The notes under the pieces were generated by a model that saw nothing but the letters and a program-made list of their open reading frames with translations, ran no database searches and had not been told where the DNA came from. From NCBI GenBank assembly GCA_963826055.1, contig CAWGVO010000009.1:310001-374000 (forward strand): DNA of 64,000 bases, written 5' to 3'. A program made the translations under genes and the position numbers. Position 1 is the first letter of the stretch, and each line of letters begins with the position of its first letter. This DNA comes from JBBDMC01 sp963826055. GTDB lineage: Bacteria; Pseudomonadota; Alphaproteobacteria; Rhizobiales; Kaistiaceae. Below, piece by piece: positions 36,009 to 45,382 of this stretch.

Positions 36009-37070
36009 ATGAAAAGAGTCCATTCAATATCCGCCGCCCTGGCGATGGCAGCAGTTGTCGGGGCCGGCGCCCTCCTCTCTGTCCCGTCTTACGCGGCAGG
36101 AGAGATGGTCGACGGGCCCCAGATCAACTGGAAGTTCTCCGCCTCCGGCAACCGCCGCGCGTGGACCGAGGGGATGGAGAAGATGGTCGCGCTGCTGAAG
36201 GAGCGTACCGGCGGCAAGTTCAATATTGACATCGTGTATGGCGAAGCGCTCGGGCCGATCAACAAGACACTCGATAACATGGTCATCGGTGGCTACGAAG
36301 GTGGCATGTATTGCGTCGCCTTCGATCCCGGCAAAACGCCGTCGCTGACCGCGCTGGATCTTCCCTTCCTGCCGCTGCAGGACATCAAGGTGCAGGCCGC
36401 GGTCCATGAGGCGTTCATCAAGCAACCTGCGGTCAAGGCCGATCTCGACAAGTGGAACGCGCTGCCCATCATGTCGGGCCTCGTCGCGCAATACGAGTTC
36501 ATCGGCAAGGGCAAGCCGCCTTTGACGCTGGGCGACTGGCAGGGCATGCAGGTGCGCGCGATCGGCGGTCTCGCCGATGCCATGCGCGCCATCGGTGCCG
36601 TCCCGGTTGCCATCTCGACTCCCGAGACCTACTCGGCCATCGAGCGCGGCACGGTGCAGGCCGCAGCGCTCGCCGCGCCTTACGTGTTCACCGATTTCCG
36701 GCTCCAGGAAATCAGCACCTGGTACACGACGAACCTGTCGGTCGGCACACTGTATTGCCCGATGATCGTGTCGAAGTCCGCGTATGAGGCGCTGCCGCAG
36801 CAGTATCGCGACCTGATCGACGAGGTCCGTCCGGCTGCTTACGACGCTTTGATCTCGGCATACGCGACCGAATCGGAAAAGGCACTGAAGCTGCTGAAGG
36901 AAAAAAACTTGCAGCCGATTACCTATTCGGCCGCAGACGTTGAGGCGTTCCGCGCCAAGGCCGGCAAGCCGGTGTGGGACAAGTGGGTCAAGGACGAGAC
37001 AGCCGCTGGCCTGCCCGCGCAAGACCTGCTCGACAGCATCTTCAAGACCGCTGACGCTGCCAAGAAGTAG
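36009..37070 (+). CDS. TRAP transporter solute-binding protein, DctP family
   Basis: A 353-residue periplasmic binding protein. A Sec signal (AALAMAAVVGAGALLSVPSYAAG) precedes a mature chain with DctP features: WTEGMEKMVALLKERTGGKF, the ligand loop VRAIGGLADAMRAIGAVPV and TPETYSAIERGTVQAA. The motif around GMQVRA carries the Arg that binds the substrate carboxylate in this family. It is the first gene of a dctP-dctQ-dctM operon and is followed by a stem-loop. Organic acids are the expected ligands. Confidence 0.92.
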   Translation: MKRVHSISAALAMAAVVGAGALLSVPSYAAGEMVDGPQINWKFSASGNRRAWTEGMEKMVALLKERTGGKFNIDIVYGEALGPINKTLDNMVIGGYEGGMYCVAFDPGKTPSLTALDLPFLPLQDIKVQAAVHEAFIKQPAVKADLDKWNALPIMSGLVAQYEFIGKGKPPLTLGDWQGMQVRAIGGLADAMRAIGAVPVAISTPETYSAIERGTVQAAALAAPYVFTDFRLQEISTWYTTNLSVGTLYCPMIVSKSAYEALPQQYRDLIDEVRPAAYDALISAYATESEKALKLLKEKNLQPITYSAADVEAFRAKAGKPVWDKWVKDETAAGLPAQDLLDSIFKTADAAKK

Positions 37071-37087
37071 CCCCCGCGGATCAATTG

Positions 37088-37122
37088 CCCGGAGCGCCGA
37101 AGCAAAGCCGAGGCGCTCCGGG
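37088..37122 (+). terminator. 11-bp stem-loop between dctP and dctQ
   Basis: The arms cccggagcgcc (37088-37098) and ggcgctccggg (37112-37122) pair perfectly around 13 bases. It starts 17 bases after the dctP stop and ends 26 bases before the dctQ ATG. No T-run follows. Its place fits partial termination or message stabilisation that makes binding protein more abundant than membrane subunits. Confidence 0.65.
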
Positions 37123-37148
37123 TGTCTCGAACGTATCCTGGTCAGCCA

Positions 37149-37724
37149 ATGAACACCGACGCATCCTATGGTAGCGGCCAGCGGGCCTATTTCGCCCTCA
37201 GCCGCGGGGTGGGATCGATCGAACGCGCGTTCGCCGTCATCGGCGGGATCGTGATCTTTGCGCTGATGTGGTTCGGCGCATTGGAGGTTCTTGCCCGCTG
37301 GATCTTCAACTCCCCGATCCGCGGCTACGTGGACCTTGTAGAGCTCTCGGTCTCCCTGTTTGCGTTTCTCGGTCTCGCCTATTGCCAGCGGATCGGCGGG
37401 CATATCCGCATGGACCTGCTGCTTCGCCACCTCCGCCCGAGAACGACCTGGTTGCTCGAAGCGTTCGGCGTCGGATTGGGCATCTTCGTCATCGGCACAC
37501 TTGTCTGGTCGACCTACGAGGATTTCATGCGCTCCTGGACGCTGGGTGGCTCGACCATGGATTTGCGGCTGCCCACCTGGCCATCGCAGCTGGCGGTCAC
37601 GATAGCGTTGACGGTGCTGTTGGCCCGTCTCTTGCTGCAATTTTGGGGGTACGTCGGCCTGGTTCTCCATCCGGAACGGGACCCGGGCGAACTCCCCGCC
37701 GCCGGCGCCGGCAGCGACGAATGA
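37149..37724 (+). CDS. TRAP transporter small permease, DctQ family
   Basis: A 191-residue membrane protein with four helices. The first helix IERAFAVIGGIVIFALMWFG, the segment YVDLVELSVSLFAFLGLAY and the family motif GGHIRMDLLL identify DctQ. ATG 37149 is chosen for its place after the stem-loop; the frame is open a little further upstream. It forms the membrane complex with DctM. Confidence 0.9.
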   Translation: MNTDASYGSGQRAYFALSRGVGSIERAFAVIGGIVIFALMWFGALEVLARWIFNSPIRGYVDLVELSVSLFAFLGLAYCQRIGGHIRMDLLLRHLRPRTTWLLEAFGVGLGIFVIGTLVWSTYEDFMRSWTLGGSTMDLRLPTWPSQLAVTIALTVLLARLLLQFWGYVGLVLHPERDPGELPAAGAGSDE

Positions 37725-37749
37725 CAGGCTGGACCTTTCCCTCAAGCGC

Positions 37750-39054
37750 ATGATCAGTCCCAATCTTCTCGGCATCCTCGGGATCGTCGGCCTCATATTC
37801 CTCGTCGCGCTGGGCGTGCGCGTCTATCTCGCTGCGGCGCTGGTGGGCCTGCTGGGGCTCGTCGCAATCCGCGGTTGGGGCGTGGGTTCCAGTATCGTCG
37901 GATCGCTGCCTTTCGCCGACACCGCGTCCTACCCTCTCAGCGTTCTGCCGATGTTCATTCTCATCGGCTATTTCGCCTTCTACGCCGGCTTGACCAAGGG
38001 GATCTTCCATGCCGCGCGGCAATGGTTGGGATTTCTGCCGGGGGGCATCGCGATCGCGACCGTCTTCGCCAGCGCCGGCTTTGGGGCCTTGTCGGGCGCT
38101 AGCACCGCGAGCGCCGCCGTTTTTGCGCGGATCGCGATTCCAGAGATGCTCGATTACGGCTACGACAGGCGCCTCGCCGCCGGCGTCGTGGCGGCCGCGG
38201 GGACCCTGGCGGCCCTGATCCCGCCAAGCTCGATCCTGGTCATCTACGGGCTTTTCGTCGAAGAGTCCGTCGGCAAGCTGCTTCTCGCCGGCGTGCTTCC
38301 CGGTCTCCTCTCGGCCGTCGTCTATGCGGCGGTGACGATGGTCCGCGTCACGCTGCAGCCCGGTCACGAACGGCGGGTGACGGGGGTTACGTGGGCAGAC
38401 CGTTTCCGTGCGTTGCCTCCCACGTCCGGGATGTTCGTCGCCGTCGCCATCATTATCGGCGGCATCTACACCGGCGTCATGACGCCAACCGAGGCCGGTG
38501 CTTGCGGCGCCATGGTGGTCTTCGCGATCGGCGTCGTCCGCGGCCGCATTCGTCGCGCCGAGATTCTGACTCACTCTGTCGAAACGCTACGCCTGACGGT
38601 GATGATCTTTGCGATGATCTGGTCGGTACTCATCTTCGCGCGCTTTCTCGCCTTCACCGGCGCACCGCACGCCCTTACCAGCTGGATCGTGTCGCTGCCC
38701 GTCCCGCCGCTGCTCATTCTGCTCTTTATCTTGTTCGGCTACTTGATACTCGGCATGTTCATGGACTCTATCGGCATGCTGATGCTCACCCTGCCGGTGG
38801 TGTTTCCGACCATCATCGCGCTTGGCTACGATCCGATTTGGTTCGGCATCATCTTGGTGAAGATGGTCGAGATCGGCCTCTGCACCCCTCCGGTGGGCCT
38901 GAATTGTTTCGCCGTCAGTGGTGCCTGCCCCGATATCCCGCTTCACGACGTGTTCCGGGGGGTCGGCCCGTACGTCATCGCCGATCTCATCGTCGTCGGT
39001 TTGTTGATCGCGTTCCCCACCATTGCCCTGATCTTGCCGACTATGATGCGGTGA
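37750..39054 (+). CDS. TRAP transporter large permease, DctM family
   Basis: A 434-residue membrane protein of about twelve helices. Family features include LPMFILIGYFAFYAGLTKG, the repeated helical hairpin regions FGALSGASTASAAVFARIA and LIPPSSILVIYGL, and the C-terminal half GMFMDSIGMLMLTLPVVFP with CTPPVGLNCFAV. It moves the acid with sodium. It begins 25 bases after dctQ and ends 33 bases before the isochorismatase-like gene, so the catabolic genes may be co-transcribed with the importer. Confidence 0.93.
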   Translation: MISPNLLGILGIVGLIFLVALGVRVYLAAALVGLLGLVAIRGWGVGSSIVGSLPFADTASYPLSVLPMFILIGYFAFYAGLTKGIFHAARQWLGFLPGGIAIATVFASAGFGALSGASTASAAVFARIAIPEMLDYGYDRRLAAGVVAAAGTLAALIPPSSILVIYGLFVEESVGKLLLAGVLPGLLSAVVYAAVTMVRVTLQPGHERRVTGVTWADRFRALPPTSGMFVAVAIIIGGIYTGVMTPTEAGACGAMVVFAIGVVRGRIRRAEILTHSVETLRLTVMIFAMIWSVLIFARFLAFTGAPHALTSWIVSLPVPPLLILLFILFGYLILGMFMDSIGMLMLTLPVVFPTIIALGYDPIWFGIILVKMVEIGLCTPPVGLNCFAVSGACPDIPLHDVFRGVGPYVIADLIVVGLLIAFPTIALILPTMMR

Positions 39055-39087
39055 CGGGTTGGCTGGCGCGCAGCAAAGGACATCGCC

Positions 39088-39771
39088 ATGAAAACGATCA
39101 GAGGTCACGCGGTTTGCGAGACGCTCGACGAATTGACCGATCCGGCTCGCGCAGCGCTGCTTGTCATCGATGTGCAGAACGATTTCGTTCATCCCGACGG
39201 GCTGTTCGCCAAGGCGGGAAAGTCGTTGGCCAGTTCACGGGCGGCACTGAAGCGCATGGCGCGTTTTGCCGATGCCGCGCGAAATCTCGGTATCGCGCTC
39301 TTCTTTGTCCAACAGACGACCCCACTCAACGGCCGTGGCGACACGCCACCTTTCCTTCGTTTCAAGATGCGCGACGGAAAGTCGCCGGATTATACGCTGG
39401 AGGGAAGTTGGGGCTGGCAACTCGCCGAAGAGCTCAATGTCTCATCCGCCGATTGCATCGTCAGGAAGTTCCGGTCCGACGCGTTCCTGTGGACCAATCT
39501 CGACCAGCTTCTGCGCGCCAACCGCATAGAGACGGTGATCGCCACCGGCGTCATCACCGAGGGCTGTGTCGAATCCACCGTGCGCAGCGCCGGCTACCAC
39601 GATTATTACGTCGTTGTTGCCGAGGATTGCGTGGCGAGCCCCAACGCCGACCTTCACGAGGGGTCGATGCGTCTAATGCGATCCCGCTACGTGGTGACCG
39701 ATTCCGACACGATCATTACGGGCTGGCGGGCAAAGGCACGCCAGTTGGAGCCGGCCGTCAGCACCTCATGA
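39088..39771 (+). CDS. Isochorismatase-like cysteine hydrolase
   Basis: A 227-residue alpha/beta hydrolase of the isochorismatase/nicotinamidase family. The catalytic triad can be read as Asp in LLVIDVQNDF, Lys in IVRKFRSDAF and Cys in VITEGCVESTVR. Cysteine hydrolases of this type cleave carbamoyl or amide groups (N-carbamoyl amino acids, biuret, ureidoacrylate). The stop overlaps the ATG of a polysaccharide-deacetylase-fold gene, and HyuA/HyuB follow. Together these suggest degradation of a cyclic or carbamoylated amide. Confidence 0.88.
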   Translation: MKTIRGHAVCETLDELTDPARAALLVIDVQNDFVHPDGLFAKAGKSLASSRAALKRMARFADAARNLGIALFFVQQTTPLNGRGDTPPFLRFKMRDGKSPDYTLEGSWGWQLAEELNVSSADCIVRKFRSDAFLWTNLDQLLRANRIETVIATGVITEGCVESTVRSAGYHDYYVVVAEDCVASPNADLHEGSMRLMRSRYVVTDSDTIITGWRAKARQLEPAVSTS

Positions 39772-40676
39772 CCGGCTTCGATGCCATCCCTTTCCTGCCG
39801 ATTACAGAGCGTCCGTCATTCACCTGGCCGAACGGCGCCACTCTGGCTGTCTGGGTTTGCCCCAACATCGAACACTACGCATACCTTCCCGCACCTTCCA
39901 AGGTCCGCGACCCCTGGCCGCGCGTACCGCACCCGGACGTGCTCGGCTACGCCACCAAGGACTACGGCAATCGCGTCGGCTTCTGGCGCATGGCGGAGGT
40001 CATCGACCGGCACGGCATTCGCGCCACCATGGCACTCGGCGTCGGCGCGTTCGAACGCTACCCGGAGATCATGGAAGCCGCCGAGGCGCGCGGTTGGGAC
40101 GCCATGTGCCATGGAGTTTACAATACCGACTATCTCTGGGGCCTGCCGGAGGAGCAGGAGCGCGCCTACTTCATCAACTGCATCGACACCTACCGGCGCC
40201 TCACCGGACGCAGCTTCGCCGGCTGGTTCTCGCCCGCGCTCTCGCATACCCGGTCGACCCCCGATCTCGTCGCCGAATACGGCATGCGCTACATCGCCGA
40301 TTTTGGCCACGATGATCAGCCCTTTCCGCTCCGCGTGCGCAAAGGCCGGCTGATCTCCTTGCCCTATTCGCTCGACGTCAATGACGGCATCGTCAACATG
40401 CGCGGCGGCGAGGGCGCGGAGTTTCTGCGCGTGGTCAAGGACACCTTCGACGTTCTCCATCGCGACAGCGAAAAGGCGCCGCGGGTGCTGTGCATCGCAG
40501 TTCATCCCTACTGGATCGGGCAGCCGCACCGGATCGAGGCGTTCGATGAGGCGCTCGCCTACGTCGCGTCCCATCCCGACGTCTGGTTCGCCACCGGCGC
40601 CGAGATCGCCGACTGGTATTACGCGCGCGCTTACGACAAGGTCGCCGCCCGCGTGGGCATCGGAGCGGCGGCATGA
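39768..40676 (+). CDS. Polysaccharide deacetylase-fold protein (allantoinase PuuE-like), copy 1
   Basis: A 302-residue NodB-type barrel protein. The N-terminus LPITERPSFTWPNGATLAVW and the barrel parts YGNRVGFWRMAEVIDRHGI, MCHGVYNTDYLW and FSPALSHTRST resemble cofactor-free allantoinases and related amide hydrolases. The His of CHG and the SHTRST motif are likely metal ligands. The ATG overlaps the previous stop; the long open extension upstream is the shadow of the preceding genes. It is followed by a paralogue in another ATGA overlap. Confidence 0.85.
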   Translation: MTGFDAIPFLPITERPSFTWPNGATLAVWVCPNIEHYAYLPAPSKVRDPWPRVPHPDVLGYATKDYGNRVGFWRMAEVIDRHGIRATMALGVGAFERYPEIMEAAEARGWDAMCHGVYNTDYLWGLPEEQERAYFINCIDTYRRLTGRSFAGWFSPALSHTRSTPDLVAEYGMRYIADFGHDDQPFPLRVRKGRLISLPYSLDVNDGIVNMRGGEGAEFLRVVKDTFDVLHRDSEKAPRVLCIAVHPYWIGQPHRIEAFDEALAYVASHPDVWFATGAEIADWYYARAYDKVAARVGIGAAA

Positions 40677-41590
40677 CGCCTGAGCGCGGTCCCGGCATGG
40701 ACCACGGGCACTATCGCTTCCAACCGATCGGGGGCCGGTCGCGCGTCGCGTGGCCGGGCGGCGCCGATCTCGCCGCCTTCATACTCCTGCATGTAGAGTC
40801 CTTCGAGCTGAGCCCGCCCGAGGGAAGCATCCGCGATCCGCGTTTTCGCGGCGAGTTCGGCAGCTACTCTCCCGATTTCCGCGGCTGGTCGGCACGCGAA
40901 TACGGAAACCGTGTCGGGCTTTGGCGCGTGCTCGACCTTCTCGCCGAGCACGGCGTCAAGGCCACCGTCGCGATCGACGCACAATCGTGCGAACGCTATC
41001 CGGCGGTCGTCGCCGCCATCAGGGAGCGGGGCTGGGAGACAGTCGCCCACGGTGTGGCGATCACCCGCATGATCACCAGCCGCATGGGCGAAGGCGACGA
41101 GCGGACCGTCATCGAAGGCGCGGCATCGACCCTCGCAGCGGCCTTCGGAACCCGGCCCAAGGGTTGGCTCTCACCGGATTTTGGCGAGAGCACGCGCACG
41201 CCGGCCCTGGCGGCGGAGGCCGGGTTCTCCTACCTGCTCGACTGGGCGAATGATGACGCTCCCTACTGGATGACGACGCCGCGTCCGATCGTCGCCATTC
41301 CCTATCAGGTGGAATGGGACGACCTGGCAACTTTCCTGGTGCGACGCGTCCCGATCGAGCGGTATCCCGAGCTGATCGGCAGCGCCTTCGACAAATTGCG
41401 GAGCGAGGGCCGCTCGGGAACCCGAATATTCGGTCTGCCGCTTCATCCCTGGTTCATTGGCGCGCCGCATCGCTTCGGCTATCTGGTGGCGGCGCTGCAA
41501 CGGATTGCGACCGCCGAAGGCGTCTGGTGGGCGGGGACGGGCGAGATCGCCGATACCTTTGCCCGGCAAGTTCCGGCCGAACAAACGTGA
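40673..41590 (+). CDS. Polysaccharide deacetylase-fold protein, copy 2
   Basis: A 305-residue relative of the preceding gene with the same order of motifs: RSRVAWPGGADLAAFIL, EYGNRVGLWRVLDLLAEHGV, VAHGVAITRM, then LSPDFGESTRTP and LPLHPWFIGAPHR. The two copies are diverged, and in copy 2 the motif before STRTP lacks the His seen in SHTRST. They may form a heteromer or act on successive intermediates. No substrate can be assigned. Confidence 0.83.
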   Translation: MTPERGPGMDHGHYRFQPIGGRSRVAWPGGADLAAFILLHVESFELSPPEGSIRDPRFRGEFGSYSPDFRGWSAREYGNRVGLWRVLDLLAEHGVKATVAIDAQSCERYPAVVAAIRERGWETVAHGVAITRMITSRMGEGDERTVIEGAASTLAAAFGTRPKGWLSPDFGESTRTPALAAEAGFSYLLDWANDDAPYWMTTPRPIVAIPYQVEWDDLATFLVRRVPIERYPELIGSAFDKLRSEGRSGTRIFGLPLHPWFIGAPHRFGYLVAALQRIATAEGVWWAGTGEIADTFARQVPAEQT

Positions 41591-41599
41591 GAAGCGACA

Positions 41600-41911
41600 T
41601 TGAGCATCGTTGACCGCCTCACTGTATTGAGGAGCAAGAATGCCGGGCCATTTGCGCTCACCTTCGACATTCTTTTCGACGATCCGAACGACTTCGCCCG
41701 GGTGCGCGAGGCGCTCGACGTCGCTGGTGTCGCCCGCGCCTTCGCCATCCCGGTCGGCGACGTCATCGGAATCTCCCACTATCCGCCGTTGATGGCCACG
41801 AAAGTCTCGATCCGCCGGCGTATCCCGGCCGGCGAACCCGGTGACTCCGACTGCTACGGCATGAACCAGGAGCAACCGCTGGCGTGGCTGCTTGAGGAGT
41901 TGGTTGCATGA
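41600..41911 (+). CDS. DUF4387 protein
   Basis: A 103-residue protein of the DUF4387 family: VLRSKNAGPFALTFDILFDD at the start and IPAGEPGDSDCYGMNQEQP near the end. Its function is unknown. In many genomes it is encoded next to AtuA/DUF1446 proteins, as here, where its stop overlaps the AtuA-like ATG. The start is a TTG at 41600 with GAGAAGCG upstream. It is probably a small partner subunit of the AtuA-like protein. Confidence 0.83.
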   Translation: MSIVDRLTVLRSKNAGPFALTFDILFDDPNDFARVREALDVAGVARAFAIPVGDVIGISHYPPLMATKVSIRRRIPAGEPGDSDCYGMNQEQPLAWLLEELVA

Positions 41912-43302
41912 GCGCCGCCCCCGACGAGATCAGCGTCGTCACGCCGGTCGGCTGCATCGGCAATCGCGGCGTCGAGGCGGGTGCCCTGGCAAAGGCGATC
42001 GCAACGGCTCGTCCCGCCTGCCTCGCGATGGATGCCGGTTCGCTCGACTGCGGACCTTGGTATCTCGGTGCCGGCGAGGCGCACAGCCCGTCGCTCAACA
42101 TCCGGTGGGACCTCGAAACCATCCTCGGTCAGGCGACCCCGGCCGGGATTCCAGTCATCATTGGCTCGGCCGGTGGGTCGGGCGGCCCGGTTCATGTCGC
42201 CAAGACGCTCGACCAGGTGCGCGCCGCCGCACGGAAGCTCGATCTGAATCTGCGCGTCGCGGTTATCCATGCCGATGTCGACCCGGGGACGTTCGCGCCA
42301 CCAATCGTTGCTGGCGCCGTCACCGGAAGCGCCAGCCTCGACGACGGCCGCCCGCTGCTGGAGAGCGATATTCGCTCCAGTGACGTGCTGGTCGGCGCGA
42401 TGGGTGCCGAACCGATCATGGCGGCGCTGGACGAGGGCGTTGATCTTGTCCTCTGCGGCCGCGCCGTCGATGCCGCGGTCATCGCCGCTTATCCGGTGTG
42501 GAAGGGCTTCGACCGGGGCCTCGCCCACCATATGGGCGACATTCTGGAATGTGCCGAACTCGTCGCCGAGGAGATCGCGCCGACGTTGCGGTCCTTCGTT
42601 CACAACCGCATCCCGATCATCGGAACGATCGGTCGCGACCATTTCGATCTTCGCCCGGCGCTCGACACGATGGCCTGCACGCCGCGCTCATGCCTCATGC
42701 ACTCCTTCTACGAGCGAACCGATATCGAGACGCTCCGCGTTCCCGGCGGAGCCGTCGACAAGAGTGCGTCCCGCTACGAGCAGGTCGACCGCAACACGAC
42801 CCGGATCGCGGGAAGCCGGTGGCGGGACGAGCCCTATTCGATCCTGTTCGAGGGCGTGCGCCGCATCGGTCACCGCGCCGTCTGCATGTTCGGGATCCGC
42901 AACGCGCGCATGATCGCACATCTCGATGAGATACTGGCCGAGCTCGCCGCGCTGGAGCAGCAGGTATTCAGCCCGCACGGCAAGATCGCCATCCACTGGC
43001 ACCAATACGGCCGCAAGGGCGTTCTCGGTCCGCTGGAACGCGCATCCGATCCGCACGAGGTCGGTGTCGTCGCCGACATCATTGCGGACACGCCGGAGCT
43101 CGCCAAGGACGTCGGCTTCGACCTCCGCAACCGCATCGCCTTTTGGCGCTATCCCGGCCGGGCGACCAGCGCCGGCAACATAGCAGTCACGTTTTCGCCG
43201 AGCGTCATCGCTGCCGGCGAAGCATTTGAGATGAGTGTCTATCACACGATCCCGATCGACGACTGGCGCTCGATCTTCCGCATCGAAACGTTGGAGCTGT
43301 AG
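41908..43302 (+). CDS. AtuA-like protein (DUF1446)
   Basis: A 464-residue protein of the AtuA/DUF1446 family, first linked to acyclic terpene use in Pseudomonas. Visible motifs are DAGSLDCGPWYLG near residues 42-54, SAGGSGG, VLCGRAVDAAV and FGIRNARMI. The biochemical role of the family is not settled. It is joined to DUF4387 by an ATGA overlap and followed 16 bases later by HyuA, an arrangement also found in other catabolic operons. It may take part in a CoA-ester or lactam step. Confidence 0.87.
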   Translation: MSAAPDEISVVTPVGCIGNRGVEAGALAKAIATARPACLAMDAGSLDCGPWYLGAGEAHSPSLNIRWDLETILGQATPAGIPVIIGSAGGSGGPVHVAKTLDQVRAAARKLDLNLRVAVIHADVDPGTFAPPIVAGAVTGSASLDDGRPLLESDIRSSDVLVGAMGAEPIMAALDEGVDLVLCGRAVDAAVIAAYPVWKGFDRGLAHHMGDILECAELVAEEIAPTLRSFVHNRIPIIGTIGRDHFDLRPALDTMACTPRSCLMHSFYERTDIETLRVPGGAVDKSASRYEQVDRNTTRIAGSRWRDEPYSILFEGVRRIGHRAVCMFGIRNARMIAHLDEILAELAALEQQVFSPHGKIAIHWHQYGRKGVLGPLERASDPHEVGVVADIIADTPELAKDVGFDLRNRIAFWRYPGRATSAGNIAVTFSPSVIAAGEAFEMSVYHTIPIDDWRSIFRIETLEL

Positions 43303-43318
43303 CCATGCCGGGGGAAAG

Positions 43319-45382
43319 ATGATCGTCGGCGTCGATGTAGGAGGCACCTTCACGGACATCGTGGCGGTCGATCCGGCCAGCGGCCGGACGACGACCGCCA
43401 AGGTGCTGACCAACCACAACGACATCGTTTCCGGCCTGATCGCGGCGCTGGAAAAGGTATTCCACACCGGCAACATGGCCACCGGCGACGTTGAGCGGCT
43501 CGTCATCGGCACGACCGTGGCGACGAATATCGTCGTCCAACGCAACGGCGCCCGCATCGCGCTCCTGACGACCGCGGGTTTCGAGGATATCCTTGAAATC
43601 GGCCGGCTGAAGCGGCGCAAGATGTATGACATCAACATCGACGCGCAAACGCCGGTGTTCTTGGCGCCGCGCCACCTTCGCATCGGCGTCCCCGAACGGA
43701 TCGCCGTCGATGGCGCCGTGGTCACGCCGCTGGATGAGGACTTCGTGGCGACGACGGTCGACGCGCTCATCGTCGAACACGGGATCGAGGCGGTCGCGGT
43801 CTGCTATCTGTTCTCCTTTGAGAACCCCAGTCACGAACTGCGCACACGCGAGATCCTGCACGAGCGCCATCCCCGGCTCGCGGTCTCGCTTTCGTGCGAG
43901 GTCAACCCAATTCACCGGGAATATGAACGCACCGTGGTCACCGCCTTCGACGCCTACATGCGGCCGAAGGTCGAGGCGACGATGACGAAGATGGAACAGC
44001 GGCTGCGCCAGCTCGGCATCGTCGGTGAGATTCACGTCATGCAGTCGAGTGGCGGCGTCTCGACCACCCAAAACGGAGCCCGACGGCCGATCAACCTGTT
44101 TCTTTCGGGGCCGGCCGGCGGAAGCATCGGCGGCGCCGAGACGGCGCGGAAGTCCGGGCACCTCGATGCCGTTACGCTCGACATCGGTGGCACGAGTTGC
44201 GACGTCGCATTGATCGACGCGGGCGTCGCGGCCGTTCGCACCGAGGGCGAGATCGGCGAGTTCCCGGTTCGCGTTCCAATGATCGACATCACCACGATCG
44301 GGGCGGGCGGTGGCAGTCTCCTGCGTGTCGACGCCGGCGGGATGATACGGGTCGGCCCCGGCAGTGCCGGATCCGATCCCGGCCCGGTCTGCTACGGCCG
44401 CCGCGGAACTGAGCCGACGATCACCGATGCGTCTCTTATCCTCGGCTACCTTAACCCGCACGGATTTGCCGGTGGCACCTTCGACCTCGATCCTGCTGCC
44501 GCCAGTGCAGCCCTTGGCGGCCTCGCCAGGCGACTGAATCTTTCGGTCGAGGAGGCGGCGCTCGGCGCGCACCGCATCATGAACGTGCAAATGGCCGAGC
44601 AGGTGCGGCTCGCCGTCGCCAAACGCGGCTACGATCTCCGTGAGTTCGCTCTCATCGCCTTCGGTGGCGCGGGCCCCCTGCATGCCGGAGCCCTGATCTC
44701 CATGCTGGGCATGCCGGCCTGCATCATCCCGCCGACGCCCGGCGTGCAGTCCGCTCGTGGACTCCTCAGCGCCGACATCAAGCTCGACGTCGCCGAAAGC
44801 TTTCTCGCTCCGCTCGACACCGTCGATCTAGCGGTTCTTGCCGACGCGTTCGAGCGCCTTGCCGGACGCGGTCGGCAACAGATGCAGGAGGACGGCATCA
44901 ACCCCGATGGCGCCGATCTGAGGCTCGCGGCCGACCTGCGCTATCTCGGTCAGGCCTACGAGATCGCGGTTCCGCTCAGGCGGGCCTCGCCGATCGACCA
45001 GGCGACGCTGGCCGCGCTGGCAGAAGATTTCCAGGCGCAGTATTTCCGCATGTACGGTCACACCAACACGACGACGGTGGAAATCGTCAATCTGCGCGCG
45101 TCGGTCGTCAAAACGACAGCGGCCATTCCGGACTGGTCCAATCGCGCGCCGGCGCCCCCTCCGACAAATGGCAAGCGGAACCTCTGGTTCCTCGGCCGGA
45201 CCGAACCCACACCGTGTACGGCACTGCGCCGGGAATCGCTCGCCCCGGACGAGCGTATCGTCGGGCCGGCGGTCATCGAGCAAGCGGATACGACGATCCT
45301 CGTCTATCCCGAGCAGACCGCGACGATCGATCCGGCCGCGAATCTGGTTATCACCGGCACCTCTTCGGCATACGTCAAATGA
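43319..45382 (+). CDS. hyuA: Hydantoinase/oxoprolinase subunit A (HyuA)
   Basis: A 687-residue ATPase-type subunit that hydrolyses a lactam or hydantoin ring using ATP. The N-terminal phosphate loop VGVDVGGTFTDIV and the second actin-like site LDIGGTSCDVALI are complete, as are TIGAGGGSLL and GPGSAGSDPGPVCYGR. ATG 43319 follows GGGGAAAG. It forms a complex with HyuB, which starts in an ATGA overlap. Possible substrates are hydantoins, 5-oxoproline or related cyclic amides; the family also contains acetone carboxylase subunits. Confidence 0.92.
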   Translation: MIVGVDVGGTFTDIVAVDPASGRTTTAKVLTNHNDIVSGLIAALEKVFHTGNMATGDVERLVIGTTVATNIVVQRNGARIALLTTAGFEDILEIGRLKRRKMYDINIDAQTPVFLAPRHLRIGVPERIAVDGAVVTPLDEDFVATTVDALIVEHGIEAVAVCYLFSFENPSHELRTREILHERHPRLAVSLSCEVNPIHREYERTVVTAFDAYMRPKVEATMTKMEQRLRQLGIVGEIHVMQSSGGVSTTQNGARRPINLFLSGPAGGSIGGAETARKSGHLDAVTLDIGGTSCDVALIDAGVAAVRTEGEIGEFPVRVPMIDITTIGAGGGSLLRVDAGGMIRVGPGSAGSDPGPVCYGRRGTEPTITDASLILGYLNPHGFAGGTFDLDPAAASAALGGLARRLNLSVEEAALGAHRIMNVQMAEQVRLAVAKRGYDLREFALIAFGGAGPLHAGALISMLGMPACIIPPTPGVQSARGLLSADIKLDVAESFLAPLDTVDLAVLADAFERLAGRGRQQMQEDGINPDGADLRLAADLRYLGQAYEIAVPLRRASPIDQATLAALAEDFQAQYFRMYGHTNTTTVEIVNLRASVVKTTAAIPDWSNRAPAPPPTNGKRNLWFLGRTEPTPCTALRRESLAPDERIVGPAVIEQADTTILVYPEQTATIDPAANLVITGTSSAYVK

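Noticed and set aside
38391..39767. Upstream extension of the first deacetylase-fold gene, giving a 761-residue frame
   Set aside because: The added part overlaps the DctM and isochorismatase genes in another frame and has Arg/His-rich shadow composition. The ATG at 39768 overlaps the previous stop.
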